Of a stretch of 46,123 nt of DNA, positions 34,966-42,668 are shown in pieces. This stretch comes from Akkermansia muciniphila (GTDB lineage: Bacteria; Verrucomicrobiota; Verrucomicrobiia; Verrucomicrobiales; Akkermansiaceae). The position numbers and the translations under genes were made by a program. Numbering within the stretch: position 1 is the first letter of the stretch; the number at the start of each line of letters is the position of its first letter. The DNA lies in contig CAMCYK010000017.1 in the NCBI GenBank assembly GCA_945883695.1, positions 1 to 46,123 on the forward strand, written 5' to 3'. Under the pieces are notes generated by a model. That model ran no database searches. It saw only the letters and a list, made by a program, of their open reading frames with translations, and was not told the origin of the DNA.

Positions 34966-37104
34966 TCATTCCGGGCTGATCGCGCTGATTTCGGCCTTGA
35001 ACTCTTCGCCGTCGCCCATTTCCGGCGCAGCGGCGCGGCGTTGGGTGCCGGGCATGACCGGGAACAGCGGATCGAATTCCACCATCAGGGATGCGAGCTT
35101 GCCCAGGATGCTGATGTCGCCACTTACTTTGGCCGTCCCGTCACCGATCAGCGCCTCCAGCGTTTTCGCGCCCATCATGACCTGTTCCAGGTCCGAGCGG
35201 TTGAGGGTCATGGAGAAGTCGGGTTTGGCAACCTGGAAGCCCTGGATGTTGGTCAGGGTGGCGTTCGCGAGTTCGATGGCGAACTGTTCGCCGTTGTCCG
35301 GGGTCACCAGATTCATGGTGAAGTTCAAGTCTTCGGCCCTGCGGCTGTCCATGCGGATGCCGAGGAAGTCGAGGAACTGGCCGGTGGACATCGCGCGGAT
35401 GGTGTCGGGTGACGAAGAACTGGCCGTCGCCGCCGTCGGAATGTCGTTGCGCAGTTCATAGGCGCCGGACAGGAAGCTGTTCCGTAGCCCGGGGTTCTCC
35501 TGCTGGTATCCGATCTGCTCGAAGGCATCTGCCAGCAGGTCCTTGGCCATCCGGTTGCCCGGCTCGGCCTGGACCAACTTGTCGAGGATTTCGGTGGCAT
35601 GGAAGTATTTGCCTTCGTTGATCAACTGGCTTCCGCGGGCCATGATTTCCTCGGCCCCTCCCATCATTTCGACGTAAAGCGGCGCGGATTCATCCGGGGA
35701 CAGCGGGATCAGGGTGGTGGGATTGCAGTCCCAGAATCCCAGGAAACGCTGGATCACCCCGCGGCTGTTGTGTTTGTAGGATCCGTGATACCCCCGGGTA
35801 TACCAGTTCTGCTGAAGGCTTTTCGGCGCTTCGTAGACGTTGTGAATCTGGTTGATGGTCACGCCCTGGTTGGCATAGTGCAGGACCTGGTTGTTCAGGT
35901 TGGCGTACATGTCGCGCTGCGCCCGCAGGATTTCCTGGATGCGTTCATTGCCCCAGCGCGGCCAATGGTGGGAGGCGAACATCACCTCGGCCTCGCCACC
36001 GAAACGGTAAAGGGCGTCGTTGATGTATTTCGACCAATTCAAGGCATTGCGGACTTGGGCGCCGCGCAGGGTGTAGATGTTGTGCAGTCCGGCCATCACG
36101 TTTTCAGCCATCCACAGGACCTTGAGGTCCGGCAGGTAGGTGTTCATTTCCACCGGGGCCTCGGTGTTGGGTGTGTTCTGGAAGATCATGCGCACGCCAT
36201 CCACCGTGGTATCCACAATGGGGCCGGTAATCAGCCGCGTCGGCGCGATCAGCCCGACGGAACCGGCGGAGACGCTGTGGCCCAAACCCTGGGTGACAAA
36301 ACCGTAGGGACTGCGGGGCAACAGCATGCCATATTGATAAAACAGCCGACGGTTCATCGCATTGCCGGCGAAGACGTTCTCCGAAACCAGATGATCCATG
36401 AATCCGTCCGGGGCGATCACCTCGACCCGCCCGGAACTGACATCCTCGTCTGTGATCAGGCCGCGCACGCCGCCCCAATGGTCGCCGTGGGTGTGCGAAT
36501 AAATCACCGCCGTGATGGGCAGGCCCTCGCCCACATGCTCTTGGAAAAGATCCCAGGCCGCCTTGGCGATTTCCCCGCTGATCAGGACATCGTAGGCGAT
36601 CCAACCGGTCTTGCCGCGGATGAACGTGATCTGGGAGAGATCGAAGCCGCGCACTTGATAGATTCCCGGCACCACCTCATAGAGGCCGTAATTCTGATTC
36701 AGCTTGGCGATCCGGTGCAGGGAGGCGTGGATGCTGTCAAATTCGTCCTGCTCGTCGATGAACTTGAACTGGTCCATGTCCCAGGCGTTGTGGCCTGCGG
36801 CTGCCGGGATCTGACGTTGCTTCATCGGCGCGATGAAGCCGCGCTTGAACTCCTCGAAGTCCCGCGTGTCATCCATGGGCAGGGTGCCACGGGCTTTTTT
36901 CAATACCTCGATCGTATGTTTGGAAGGTGCCTTGCCTTTGGGGTCGAAATGCCCCTTGTGCGGCTGCGCGGGCTGGGCGGCCTGCGAGGCCTCCTGGCCG
37001 AGCACGCTCGCCGGAAGCGTGAAAGCCGAACCGGCGGCGGCGAGTCCGCCGAGGAAGCGGCGGCGCGGGAGGGCGTTGGACGGGTTGTTGCTGGATTCGT
37101 TCAT
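34966..37104 (-). CDS. Tat-exported alkylsulfatase, MBL fold (SdsA/BDS1/YjcS type)
   Basis: A 712-residue protein. NALPRRRFLGGLAAAGSAFT is a twin-arginine signal with the expected h-region. The MBL domain has the canonical dinuclear zinc motif SHTHGDHWGG (His204, His206, Asp208, His209), then QNTPNTEAPVEMN and LWMAENVMAGLHNIYTLRG with the Glu ligands, and FASHHWPRWG with the late His. An alkylsulfatase dimerisation domain follows (FLGFWDCNPTTLIPLSP region, MMGGAEEIMARGSQLINEGK), and an SCP2-like lipid-binding C-terminal domain (LNFTMNLVTPDNGEQFAIEL). Relatives hydrolyse primary alkyl sulfates such as dodecyl sulfate in the periplasm. Divergent from a LysR regulator with a 134-bp shared promoter region. 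Confidence 0.92.
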   Translation of the reverse strand: MNESSNNPSNALPRRRFLGGLAAAGSAFTLPASVLGQEASQAAQPAQPHKGHFDPKGKAPSKHTIEVLKKARGTLPMDDTRDFEEFKRGFIAPMKQRQIPAAAGHNAWDMDQFKFIDEQDEFDSIHASLHRIAKLNQNYGLYEVVPGIYQVRGFDLSQITFIRGKTGWIAYDVLISGEIAKAAWDLFQEHVGEGLPITAVIYSHTHGDHWGGVRGLITDEDVSSGRVEVIAPDGFMDHLVSENVFAGNAMNRRLFYQYGMLLPRSPYGFVTQGLGHSVSAGSVGLIAPTRLITGPIVDTTVDGVRMIFQNTPNTEAPVEMNTYLPDLKVLWMAENVMAGLHNIYTLRGAQVRNALNWSKYINDALYRFGGEAEVMFASHHWPRWGNERIQEILRAQRDMYANLNNQVLHYANQGVTINQIHNVYEAPKSLQQNWYTRGYHGSYKHNSRGVIQRFLGFWDCNPTTLIPLSPDESAPLYVEMMGGAEEIMARGSQLINEGKYFHATEILDKLVQAEPGNRMAKDLLADAFEQIGYQQENPGLRNSFLSGAYELRNDIPTAATASSSSPDTIRAMSTGQFLDFLGIRMDSRRAEDLNFTMNLVTPDNGEQFAIELANATLTNIQGFQVAKPDFSMTLNRSDLEQVMMGAKTLEALIGDGTAKVSGDISILGKLASLMVEFDPLFPVMPGTQRRAAAPEMGDGEEFKAEISAISPE

Positions 37105-37223
37105 ATGCGTGCTGGGGGTTTCTGGGTGGAAGATTCGGGATCGAGCCGCGCTCTTTGATTCCGAAACCCCTATGTCCTATTCCAATCGCCCGCTTTGATC
37201 ATTGCATTTTTTGTCCATCCTCC

Positions 37224-37238
37224 ATAACCTCCGGTTAT
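37224..37238. promoter_or_regulatory. LysR-type T-N11-A operator at the lysR start codon
   Basis: Perfect palindrome ATAACC-TCC-GGTTAT at 37224-37238. It contains T-N11-A (T 37225, A 37237), the LysR-family recognition-box pattern, and ends one base before the ATG at 37239. Binding here would block initiation or elongation of the regulator gene and could bend the shared promoter of the divergent alkylsulfatase gene. Confidence 0.65.
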
Positions 37239-38159
37239 ATGGCGGAGATTGATCTCAGGCACCTGCAATACTTCGTGGCGGCGGCGGAATGCCGGAGTTT
37301 CGTCAGGGCGGCGAAACAGGTGAACGTGAGCCAGCCGGCGATCACCAAGAGCATCCAGCGGATGGAACGGTGGTTCGGCCACGCGCTGTTCGAGCGCGGG
37401 GCGGAGCTGAAGCTCACCACCTTCGGGGCCGCCATGATCGGCGATGCGAAAAGGGTCCTGGGAGGCTTCGACGAACTCACCCAGGCCGCAAGCCAGTTCG
37501 GTAAGAACGGGCCGGTCACCTTGAAGATCGGTGCGGGTCCGCTGATTGCGGAGACGCTCGTCGGAACGGCGATCGGCAGGCTGCTGGGCACCTATCCGGG
37601 ACTTCAGGGGGGCATCCACGTCGATCACTACACGGTATTTCCCGAGATGCTGCGGGACCGGCACCTCGACTTCTTCATCGCCGACATCACGGAGTTGAAA
37701 GAAGCGGGGGATTTTGTGATCCGGAAGCTCGCGCCCAGCCGCTTCCAGTGGTTCTGCCGGAAAGGGCATCCGCTCGCGAAGCGCAGAGCCGTTTCATTCC
37801 AGGACGTGCTGGCCTATCCGGTGGTGCTGCCGGAGCTGCCGGTCTGGGCGCGCGAGTGGTTCACCCACCACATGGCACCGGGTGCGGCGCCACGTTCGAA
37901 CTCGCAACCCTTTCAGCCTTCGGTGGTTTGCAGCCATTTCTCCACCCTGAAGAGCATCGTCCAGGCGAGCGACGCCGTGAGCGCCCTCACCGAACTGGCG
38001 TTGCGCCGCAAGCCCTACGTCAAGGAATTCGCGGTGATCGACTACACCGGTAAGACCCCGTCCAGCAATCCCGGGATTGTCACCTTGAAACGGCAAGCCC
38101 CCTCCCCTGCCGCGCAACGGCTGATCGAGGAGGTGATCGCTGTTTCGGGAATCGACTGA
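37239..38159 (+). CDS. LysR-family transcriptional regulator
   Basis: 306 residues from ATG 37239 (MAEIDLRHLQYFVAAAECRS). The N-terminal winged helix contains SFVRAAKQVNVSQPAITKSI and the linker helix ERWFGHALFER; the rest is a periplasmic-binding-protein-like effector domain (LKIGAGPLIAETLVG, FFIADITELKEAGD, VVCSHFSTLKSIVQASDAVS). An upstream in-frame extension of 28 residues is open but lies in the promoter region and is rejected. Divergent from the alkylsulfatase gene, the classic arrangement for a LysR regulator and its target. The co-inducer may be an alkyl sulfate or its alcohol; that is inference. It ends 5 bp from the convergent LolD-type gene. Confidence 0.9.
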   Translation: MAEIDLRHLQYFVAAAECRSFVRAAKQVNVSQPAITKSIQRMERWFGHALFERGAELKLTTFGAAMIGDAKRVLGGFDELTQAASQFGKNGPVTLKIGAGPLIAETLVGTAIGRLLGTYPGLQGGIHVDHYTVFPEMLRDRHLDFFIADITELKEAGDFVIRKLAPSRFQWFCRKGHPLAKRRAVSFQDVLAYPVVLPELPVWAREWFTHHMAPGAAPRSNSQPFQPSVVCSHFSTLKSIVQASDAVSALTELALRRKPYVKEFAVIDYTGKTPSSNPGIVTLKRQAPSPAAQRLIEEVIAVSGID

Positions 38160-38164
38160 CCCCC

Positions 38165-38848
38165 TCAGCGGACCGCCGAGGCGTCGGTGATGCTGCCGTC
38201 CCGGATCACCAGCTTGCGGTCGCCGCGGGTCGCCAGTTGTTCGTCGTGGGTCACCACCACCAGCGTGGTGTCGCCCTCCGCCGCCAGTCCGAGCAGCAGG
38301 TCCATCACCTCCGCGCTGTTGCGGGAGTCGAGGTTTCCCGTCGGCTCGTCGGCAAACAGCACCGGCGGGTGGTTCACCAGCGCGCGGGCGATCGCCACCC
38401 GCTGCTGTTCCCCGCCGGAGAGTTCGGCCGGCAGGTGTTCCGCCCGGTCGGCGAGGCCGACGCGTTTCAGCGCCGCAAGGGCCGCGGCCGATTCATCGCG
38501 CCCGCCGATCGCTCCGGGCACCAGCACGTTCTCCAAGGCGGTAAGCTCCGGCAGCAGCAGGTAGTTCTGGAAGATGTAGCCGATCTTCTGGTTGCGGAAG
38601 GCCGCTTGCCGCTTCGGCCCCAGCGCGTAGAGGTCCGTCCCGTCGATCCGGACCGTCCCCTGCTCCGGCCGCTCGAGGCCGGCCAGCGTGTAGAGCAGCG
38701 TGCTCTTTCCCGCCCCGCTCGGCCCGCACAGGAAAACCCGTTCGCCGCGGGTGATCGTGAGCTCGATGCCGTGCAGGACCTCGATGCTCTTCCTCCCGAT
38801 GCGGTAGCTGCGGTGGAGGTTGGAGGCTTGGATCACGGTGCCGGGCAT
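38165..38848 (-). CDS. LolD/MacB-type ABC transporter ATPase
   Basis: A 227-residue nucleotide-binding subunit with Walker A GPSGAGKST (residues 42-50), Q-loop YIFQNYLLLP, signature LSGGEQQRVAIARAL (143 onward), Walker B VLFADE (163-168), D-loop GNLDS and the H-loop VVTHDE (His201). The SYRIGRKSIEVLHGIEL start and TALENVLVP helix are typical of the LolD/MacB/FtsE subfamily, which drives lipoprotein release or efflux. No permease gene is adjacent: its neighbours are a LysR regulator on the other strand and, on the same strand, the ATP-grasp operon upstream. The partner must lie elsewhere. Confidence 0.9.
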   Translation of the reverse strand: MPGTVIQASNLHRSYRIGRKSIEVLHGIELTITRGERVFLCGPSGAGKSTLLYTLAGLERPEQGTVRIDGTDLYALGPKRQAAFRNQKIGYIFQNYLLLPELTALENVLVPGAIGGRDESAAALAALKRVGLADRAEHLPAELSGGEQQRVAIARALVNHPPVLFADEPTGNLDSRNSAEVMDLLLGLAAEGDTTLVVVTHDEQLATRGDRKLVIRDGSITDASAVR

Positions 38849-38913
38849 GGGAGGAGAGACCAGAAACCGGAGGCAAGAGTCAAGGCCGGGCGGCGCTCGT
38901 TGCCGATGGGGTT

Positions 38914-39104
38914 GTCCCTACCTTGCGCGACCGACGGTCGCTCCGTCCCGCGGCCGCAGGCCGCCAAGGTAGGGTCGGACCGCCCTCGGCCGACCGGAGC
39001 GGTCCCCGGAGGCCCGCTTCAACTCCAAGGAGAGAACCGATCCTCCCGTGGCTTCGCGGACGAGCGAGGGCGCGTCGTCCCTACCTTGCGCGACCGAAGG
39101 TCGC
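38914..39104. repeat. Palindromic intergenic repeat element
   Basis: A 28-bp direct repeat occurs at 38914-38941 and 39077-39104 (27 of 28 identical): GTCCCTACCTTGCGCGACCG followed by (C/A)(A/C)GGTCGC-type sequence. Each copy carries a 6-bp hairpin GCGACC-GA(C/A)-GGTCGC. In the left copy CCCTACCTTG (38916-38925) is repeated inverted as CAAGGTAGGG (38965-38974), and GGACCGC is matched by a later GCGGTCC. It fills the gap between the LolD-type gene and the ATP-grasp stop, and looks like a REP- or MITE-like element. Confidence 0.75.
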
Positions 39105-39106
39105 CC

Positions 39107-40261
39107 CTACTTTGAGGTCGCCGCCGCGAAGGTCTTCCGCGCGAAATCCAGCTTCTGCTGGTGGCTGTCGTGCGGGTGGCTCTTCCAACGGGCCACCGCG
39201 GGCTCGAGGCGGCGCAGCAGGCCGACGCCGTTGGCAAGCTGGATGGCGAGGCCGGGGCGGGCGTTCACTTCGATCATCAAGGGGCCCAAGGTCTCGTCGA
39301 TCATAACATCGACCCCGAGGTAGCCGAGTCCGGTCATCTCGTGGCAGGTCACGGCGATGTCGAGGATGGCCTCCCAATGTGGCAGCTGGATGCCCACGAC
39401 CGGCACCTTCAAATCCGGGTGGAGCTGGATCGGGTGGCCATGGTGGATGGCGCGGATGGTCTTGCCGGTGGCGAGGTCGATGCCGATGCCGATGGCTCCC
39501 TGGTGGAGGTTGGCGCGGCCGTCCGACTCGCGGGTAGCGGCGCGCAGCATGGCCATGACCGGGTAGCCGTGCAGCATCACCACGCGGATGTCCGGCGCGC
39601 CTTGGAAGCTGATCTCGGTGAGGACCCGCGCCGGGTGGACCCGGTATTCGATCAGCGCGACGTCGCGCCGTCCGCCCAGGCTGAACAGCCCGGCGAGGAT
39701 GTTCGAGCAATGATGGCGGATCTCGTCGAGCGTCAGCTTCACGCCGCTCGGCTTGAGGAAATATTGGCCCTCGCGCGCCACGATCACGAGGATCCCCTTC
39801 CCCCCGGACCCGCGGGCGGGCTTGATCACGAAGGAATCCCGCTGGCCGATCAGGCGGTCCATCTTCGCGGTATCGTGCGGGCTGCGGACCACGCCGTAGG
39901 TCTCCGGCACGGCGAGCTCGCGTTCGGCGGCCAGCTCCTTGGTGCGGAGCTTGTTGTCGACCAGATCGTAGAGCCGGCGGGGGTTGTTCGGCAGCAGGTA
40001 GCGGGCGTTGCGCATGTTGATGCCGACCACCCCCATCGCCCGGAGTTCTCCCGGCATGCGGATCCAACGGTGCCACCAGCGCCTGGTGGAGACGGAAGAC
40101 TTGGAGACGGAAGACGCGGAGACGGAAGACTTGGAGACGGAAGACGCGGAGACGGAAGACTGCAAGACACAAGACACAAGACCGGAGTCCGGGGGTGCCC
40201 CCCTAACCGTTGCCACGGCCTCAAGTCTTGCGTCTTGCGTCTTCAAGTCTTGCGTCTTCAT
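39107..40261 (-). CDS. RimK-like ATP-grasp ligase (alpha-L-glutamate-ligase type)
   Basis: A 384-residue protein if translation starts at ATG 40261, which overlaps the stop of the preceding membrane-protein gene (ATGA). Family homology starts only around residue 60: MGVVGINMRNARYLLPNNPR, VDNKLRTKELAAERELAVPE, then the ATP-grasp core FVIKPARGSGGKGILVI, HCSNILAGLFSLGG, YLGVDVMIDETLGPLMIEVN with the Mg-binding Glu and Asn, and NARPGLAIQLAN. Such ligases attach amino acids to peptides or proteins using ATP. The first about 60 residues are low-complexity (SSVSASSVSK repeats) and are absent from relatives. Third gene of the retropepsin - 7TM transglutaminase - ATP-grasp operon. Confidence 0.85.
   Translation of the reverse strand: MKTQDLKTQDARLEAVATVRGAPPDSGLVSCVLQSSVSASSVSKSSVSASSVSKSSVSTRRWWHRWIRMPGELRAMGVVGINMRNARYLLPNNPRRLYDLVDNKLRTKELAAERELAVPETYGVVRSPHDTAKMDRLIGQRDSFVIKPARGSGGKGILVIVAREGQYFLKPSGVKLTLDEIRHHCSNILAGLFSLGGRRDVALIEYRVHPARVLTEISFQGAPDIRVVMLHGYPVMAMLRAATRESDGRANLHQGAIGIGIDLATGKTIRAIHHGHPIQLHPDLKVPVVGIQLPHWEAILDIAVTCHEMTGLGYLGVDVMIDETLGPLMIEVNARPGLAIQLANGVGLLRRLEPAVARWKSHPHDSHQQKLDFARKTFAAATSK
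40088..40162 (-). repeat. 15-bp tandem repeat inside the ATP-grasp N-terminus
   Basis: Five 15-bp units with the core GGAGACGGAAGAC, alternately ending TT and GC (starts 40088, 40103, 40118, 40133, 40148). They encode SSVSA/SSVSK pentapeptides in the ligase frame. Related AAGAC-rich sequence continues on both sides up to the start codon. Confidence 0.9.
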
Positions 40262-41802
40262 GCCTCTTTGAAATCGCGGAAGCGGAACAGCTCCGACAAG
40301 CGGTAGCCGGTGTAGCGGCCGATCAGGATGATGAAGGCCAGCAGCACGAGCAGCAGCTCCGGGAAGTAGAAGGCCAGGTATTTCACCTGGGGGACGCTCA
40401 TGAAGGCGAAAGCGATGACCGCGACGACGAGCGAACCGCCGACCTGCATCAGCGCGCTGCGCTTGCCTTCCTCCTCCCAGATCAGCGACATGCGCTCGAT
40501 GGTCCAGGCGAGGATGATCATCGGAAAGAGCGTGATCTGCAGGCCGTCCACGCCGAGTTTGTAGCTGACCACGCTCAAGATCATCATCAGCAGGGTGACG
40601 ATGACCACGCAGGCGGCGACGCGGGGGACGACCAGCAGGTTCAGCCGGGAGAGCAGGAAGCGGAACCACAGGCCGGCACCGACGATGACCGAGAACATGA
40701 TGAGCCCGGCCTCCAGATCCATCTCCAGCAAGGCCAGGGCCAGCAGCACCGGCATGAAGGTGCCGAGGGTGGCGATGCCGACGAGATTCCGCAGCACCAC
40801 GACCACGAAGGCGCCGAGCGGGATGAGGACCACGAAGCGGAAGACCGCTTGCTCGGAGGCGGGCAGGCCGAAGATGGTCGAGACGATCAGCGGCGAATCG
40901 CGCAGGTCGGTGAGATCGCGGATGGGGATGAAGGTGCGGATCACCGTGAAGCCGAGCTGGGAGGCCTCGGCGTCGCCGTTGACCTCGAACAGCGCGCCGC
41001 CGCCACGGTTCCAGACGAAAAACTGGTTGGGATCGAGGGTGGACGAGGGTTCGTCGGGCGCGCGGACCTTCCAGTAGGCGCCATCGTAGTATTCCACCAG
41101 ACGGAGCGGTTGCTGGCTGCCGCGGGCTTCCTCAAGGCGGACGCCGTAGGCGACGCGGGCCGGCACGCCGGCGAGGTTCAGGAGGTCGATGCCGAGGGTG
41201 GTGATCGCGCTGCGGTCGCCGGCTTCTTCCTCGTAGCGCTTGCGGAGCAGACCGACCTCCTGCGAGGCATCGATGGCATTGATCTCCTGGAAAATGCCGA
41301 CGAAGAGCGAATCGGGATCGGCGGAGACCGACTTGGCCCGCTGGATGACCCGCTTGGCCGCGGCTTCGGTGGCACCGGAAAAGCCGGGATTGACGGCGAC
41401 CGGCAGTCCGCCGCCGGCATGGGGCATCGGTTCCCCGCCGCTTTTCCGCCGCGGGGCGAAGCTGACGCGGTAGTAGATCGCCTGGTTTCCGGTCTGCTTC
41501 TCGGACGCCCAGATCGCGGTGTATTCGCCCTGGTCCTTCTCGACGTAGTAATTGTAGCCGACCGATCCGGCCTCCTGGCCGAGCGCTTCTTCCACGGCCG
41601 CGGCCGGGAGCGCGAGCCGGGCGCTGACCTTGCCGCCCTCCGTCGACGAGAGGAAGGTGATCTTGGCTTCCACCAGCCACTGCTCCGGCAGTTCGCCGGC
41701 GCGCAGCGGCAGCCCGAGATGGACGTGCTTGTAGGCGGCGATGCCGCCGCCGATCGCCGTCAGGATGAAGACGACGAGAAAAAGTTTGATCCGGGATGCC
41801 AT
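40258..41802 (-). CDS. Inactive-transglutaminase protein fused to a 7-TM domain
   Basis: A 514-residue protein. Residues 5-22 are a membrane anchor (FLVVFILTAIGGGIAA), followed by about 280 exported residues with a transglutaminase-like fold (LLNLAGVPARVAYGVRLEEA, then YYDGAYWKVRAPD) in which the catalytic Cys is not present. A C-terminal domain has about seven helices (FRFVVLIPLGAFVVVVL, TFMPVLLALALLEMDLEAG, LIMFSVIVGAGLWFRFLL, VAACVVIVTLLMMILSVV and others). This architecture is known in comparative genomics next to RimK-like ATP-grasp and retropepsin-like genes, exactly as here. It would sit in the inner membrane and bind a peptide substrate or sense it. Confidence 0.85.
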   Translation of the reverse strand: MASRIKLFLVVFILTAIGGGIAAYKHVHLGLPLRAGELPEQWLVEAKITFLSSTEGGKVSARLALPAAAVEEALGQEAGSVGYNYYVEKDQGEYTAIWASEKQTGNQAIYYRVSFAPRRKSGGEPMPHAGGGLPVAVNPGFSGATEAAAKRVIQRAKSVSADPDSLFVGIFQEINAIDASQEVGLLRKRYEEEAGDRSAITTLGIDLLNLAGVPARVAYGVRLEEARGSQQPLRLVEYYDGAYWKVRAPDEPSSTLDPNQFFVWNRGGGALFEVNGDAEASQLGFTVIRTFIPIRDLTDLRDSPLIVSTIFGLPASEQAVFRFVVLIPLGAFVVVVLRNLVGIATLGTFMPVLLALALLEMDLEAGLIMFSVIVGAGLWFRFLLSRLNLLVVPRVAACVVIVTLLMMILSVVSYKLGVDGLQITLFPMIILAWTIERMSLIWEEEGKRSALMQVGGSLVVAVIAFAFMSVPQVKYLAFYFPELLLVLLAFIILIGRYTGYRLSELFRFRDFKEA

Positions 41803-41820
41803 GGTAAGCCGCGGGAAGGA

Positions 41821-42636
41821 TCAGCGCATGATCTTCTGGTCGGCCAGATAGGCCCGCGAAGGATCGACCCAACCGATTTCCTTGATCGTCGTGCGGCCGA
41901 TCAGCACGGGGCTCAGCATGTTGCTGCGGTTGTTGAGCGTGAAGTCGGCGCGCAGCTTGCGCTCGCCGATGGTGAAGTTCAGCCGGACCACCTCGCGGGG
42001 CTCTGACTTGCCGCCGGGCTCCTTGATCAGGGCGATGCGGACGAGCGGAGCCTCGATGCGGTTGCGCGGGGAATTCTTTTCACTGGGATCGGTCACGATA
42101 AAACGCACCCATTTTTTCCCGTCCCGCTCGAAGAGTTCCTTCTCCTCGGCATGGATCGAACTGGTCAAGGCGCCGGTATCGAGCTTGGCGGCGAGTTTGA
42201 GCTGGAGTTCACCGATCTTCACCCACTCGCGCCAGCCGAAGACTTGGACGGGATCGGAGGAAACCGGTCGGGCGACTGCGGTTCCGGCATCCGCTTCATC
42301 GCGCTCCGCGGCGGCCTCGGCATCATCTTCCGCGGCCGGTGCTTCCTTGGCCGGCATCTCCGCGGCGGCAGCCTCCCCCTTCGCCGCGGCGGGCGGGTCG
42401 AGCGGTTTCGACTTGGGATCGGCCGGCTTGGCCGGCGGGGTGGACTTCGCGGGGGCTTTGGCCGGTGCCTGCTCGTTGCCCTTGGCAGGCGCTTCTTCCT
42501 TGCCCTTCGGCGGTGCCTCCGCTGCTTTCTCCGCGACCTCCGCCGCGGCCACCTCCGGCGCGGCGGCAAGGCGTCCGCCGACAAGCAGACAAAGTGCCAG
42601 CAGGAATGACGTATGGGCTTTTCTGTCGAAGGTCAC
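41821..42636 (-). CDS. Exported retropepsin-like aspartic protease (RimK-associated, Zn_protease/PF05618 type)
   Basis: A 271-residue protein. A signal peptide (FLLALCLLVGGRLAAA) leads to about 100 residues of Ala/Pro/Lys/Glu-rich linker, then the protease-like domain from about residue 132: FGWREWVKIGELQLKLAAKL, DTGALTSSIHAEE with the Asp-Thr-Gly motif at 153-155, IGERKLRADFTLNNRSNM, PVLIGRTTIKEIGWVDPSRA. One DTG per chain implies action as a homodimer, as in retropepsins. Earlier annotations call the family an ATP-dependent zinc protease. It heads the operon and precedes the 7-TM transglutaminase gene by 18 bp. The divergent TolC-type gene starts only 32 bp away. Confidence 0.85.
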   Translation of the reverse strand: MTFDRKAHTSFLLALCLLVGGRLAAAPEVAAAEVAEKAAEAPPKGKEEAPAKGNEQAPAKAPAKSTPPAKPADPKSKPLDPPAAAKGEAAAAEMPAKEAPAAEDDAEAAAERDEADAGTAVARPVSSDPVQVFGWREWVKIGELQLKLAAKLDTGALTSSIHAEEKELFERDGKKWVRFIVTDPSEKNSPRNRIEAPLVRIALIKEPGGKSEPREVVRLNFTIGERKLRADFTLNNRSNMLSPVLIGRTTIKEIGWVDPSRAYLADQKIMR

Positions 42637-42668
42637 GCGCGCCGACTATCAGCAACAGAGCTTAGGAA

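Noticed and set aside
35599..37158. Plus-strand open frame of 519 codons
   Set aside because: Antisense to the intact alkylsulfatase, whose domain motifs are complete; no recognisable protein in this frame.
40210..42006. Plus-strand open frame of 598 codons
   Set aside because: Antisense to the 7-TM transglutaminase gene; composition is typical of a shadow frame.
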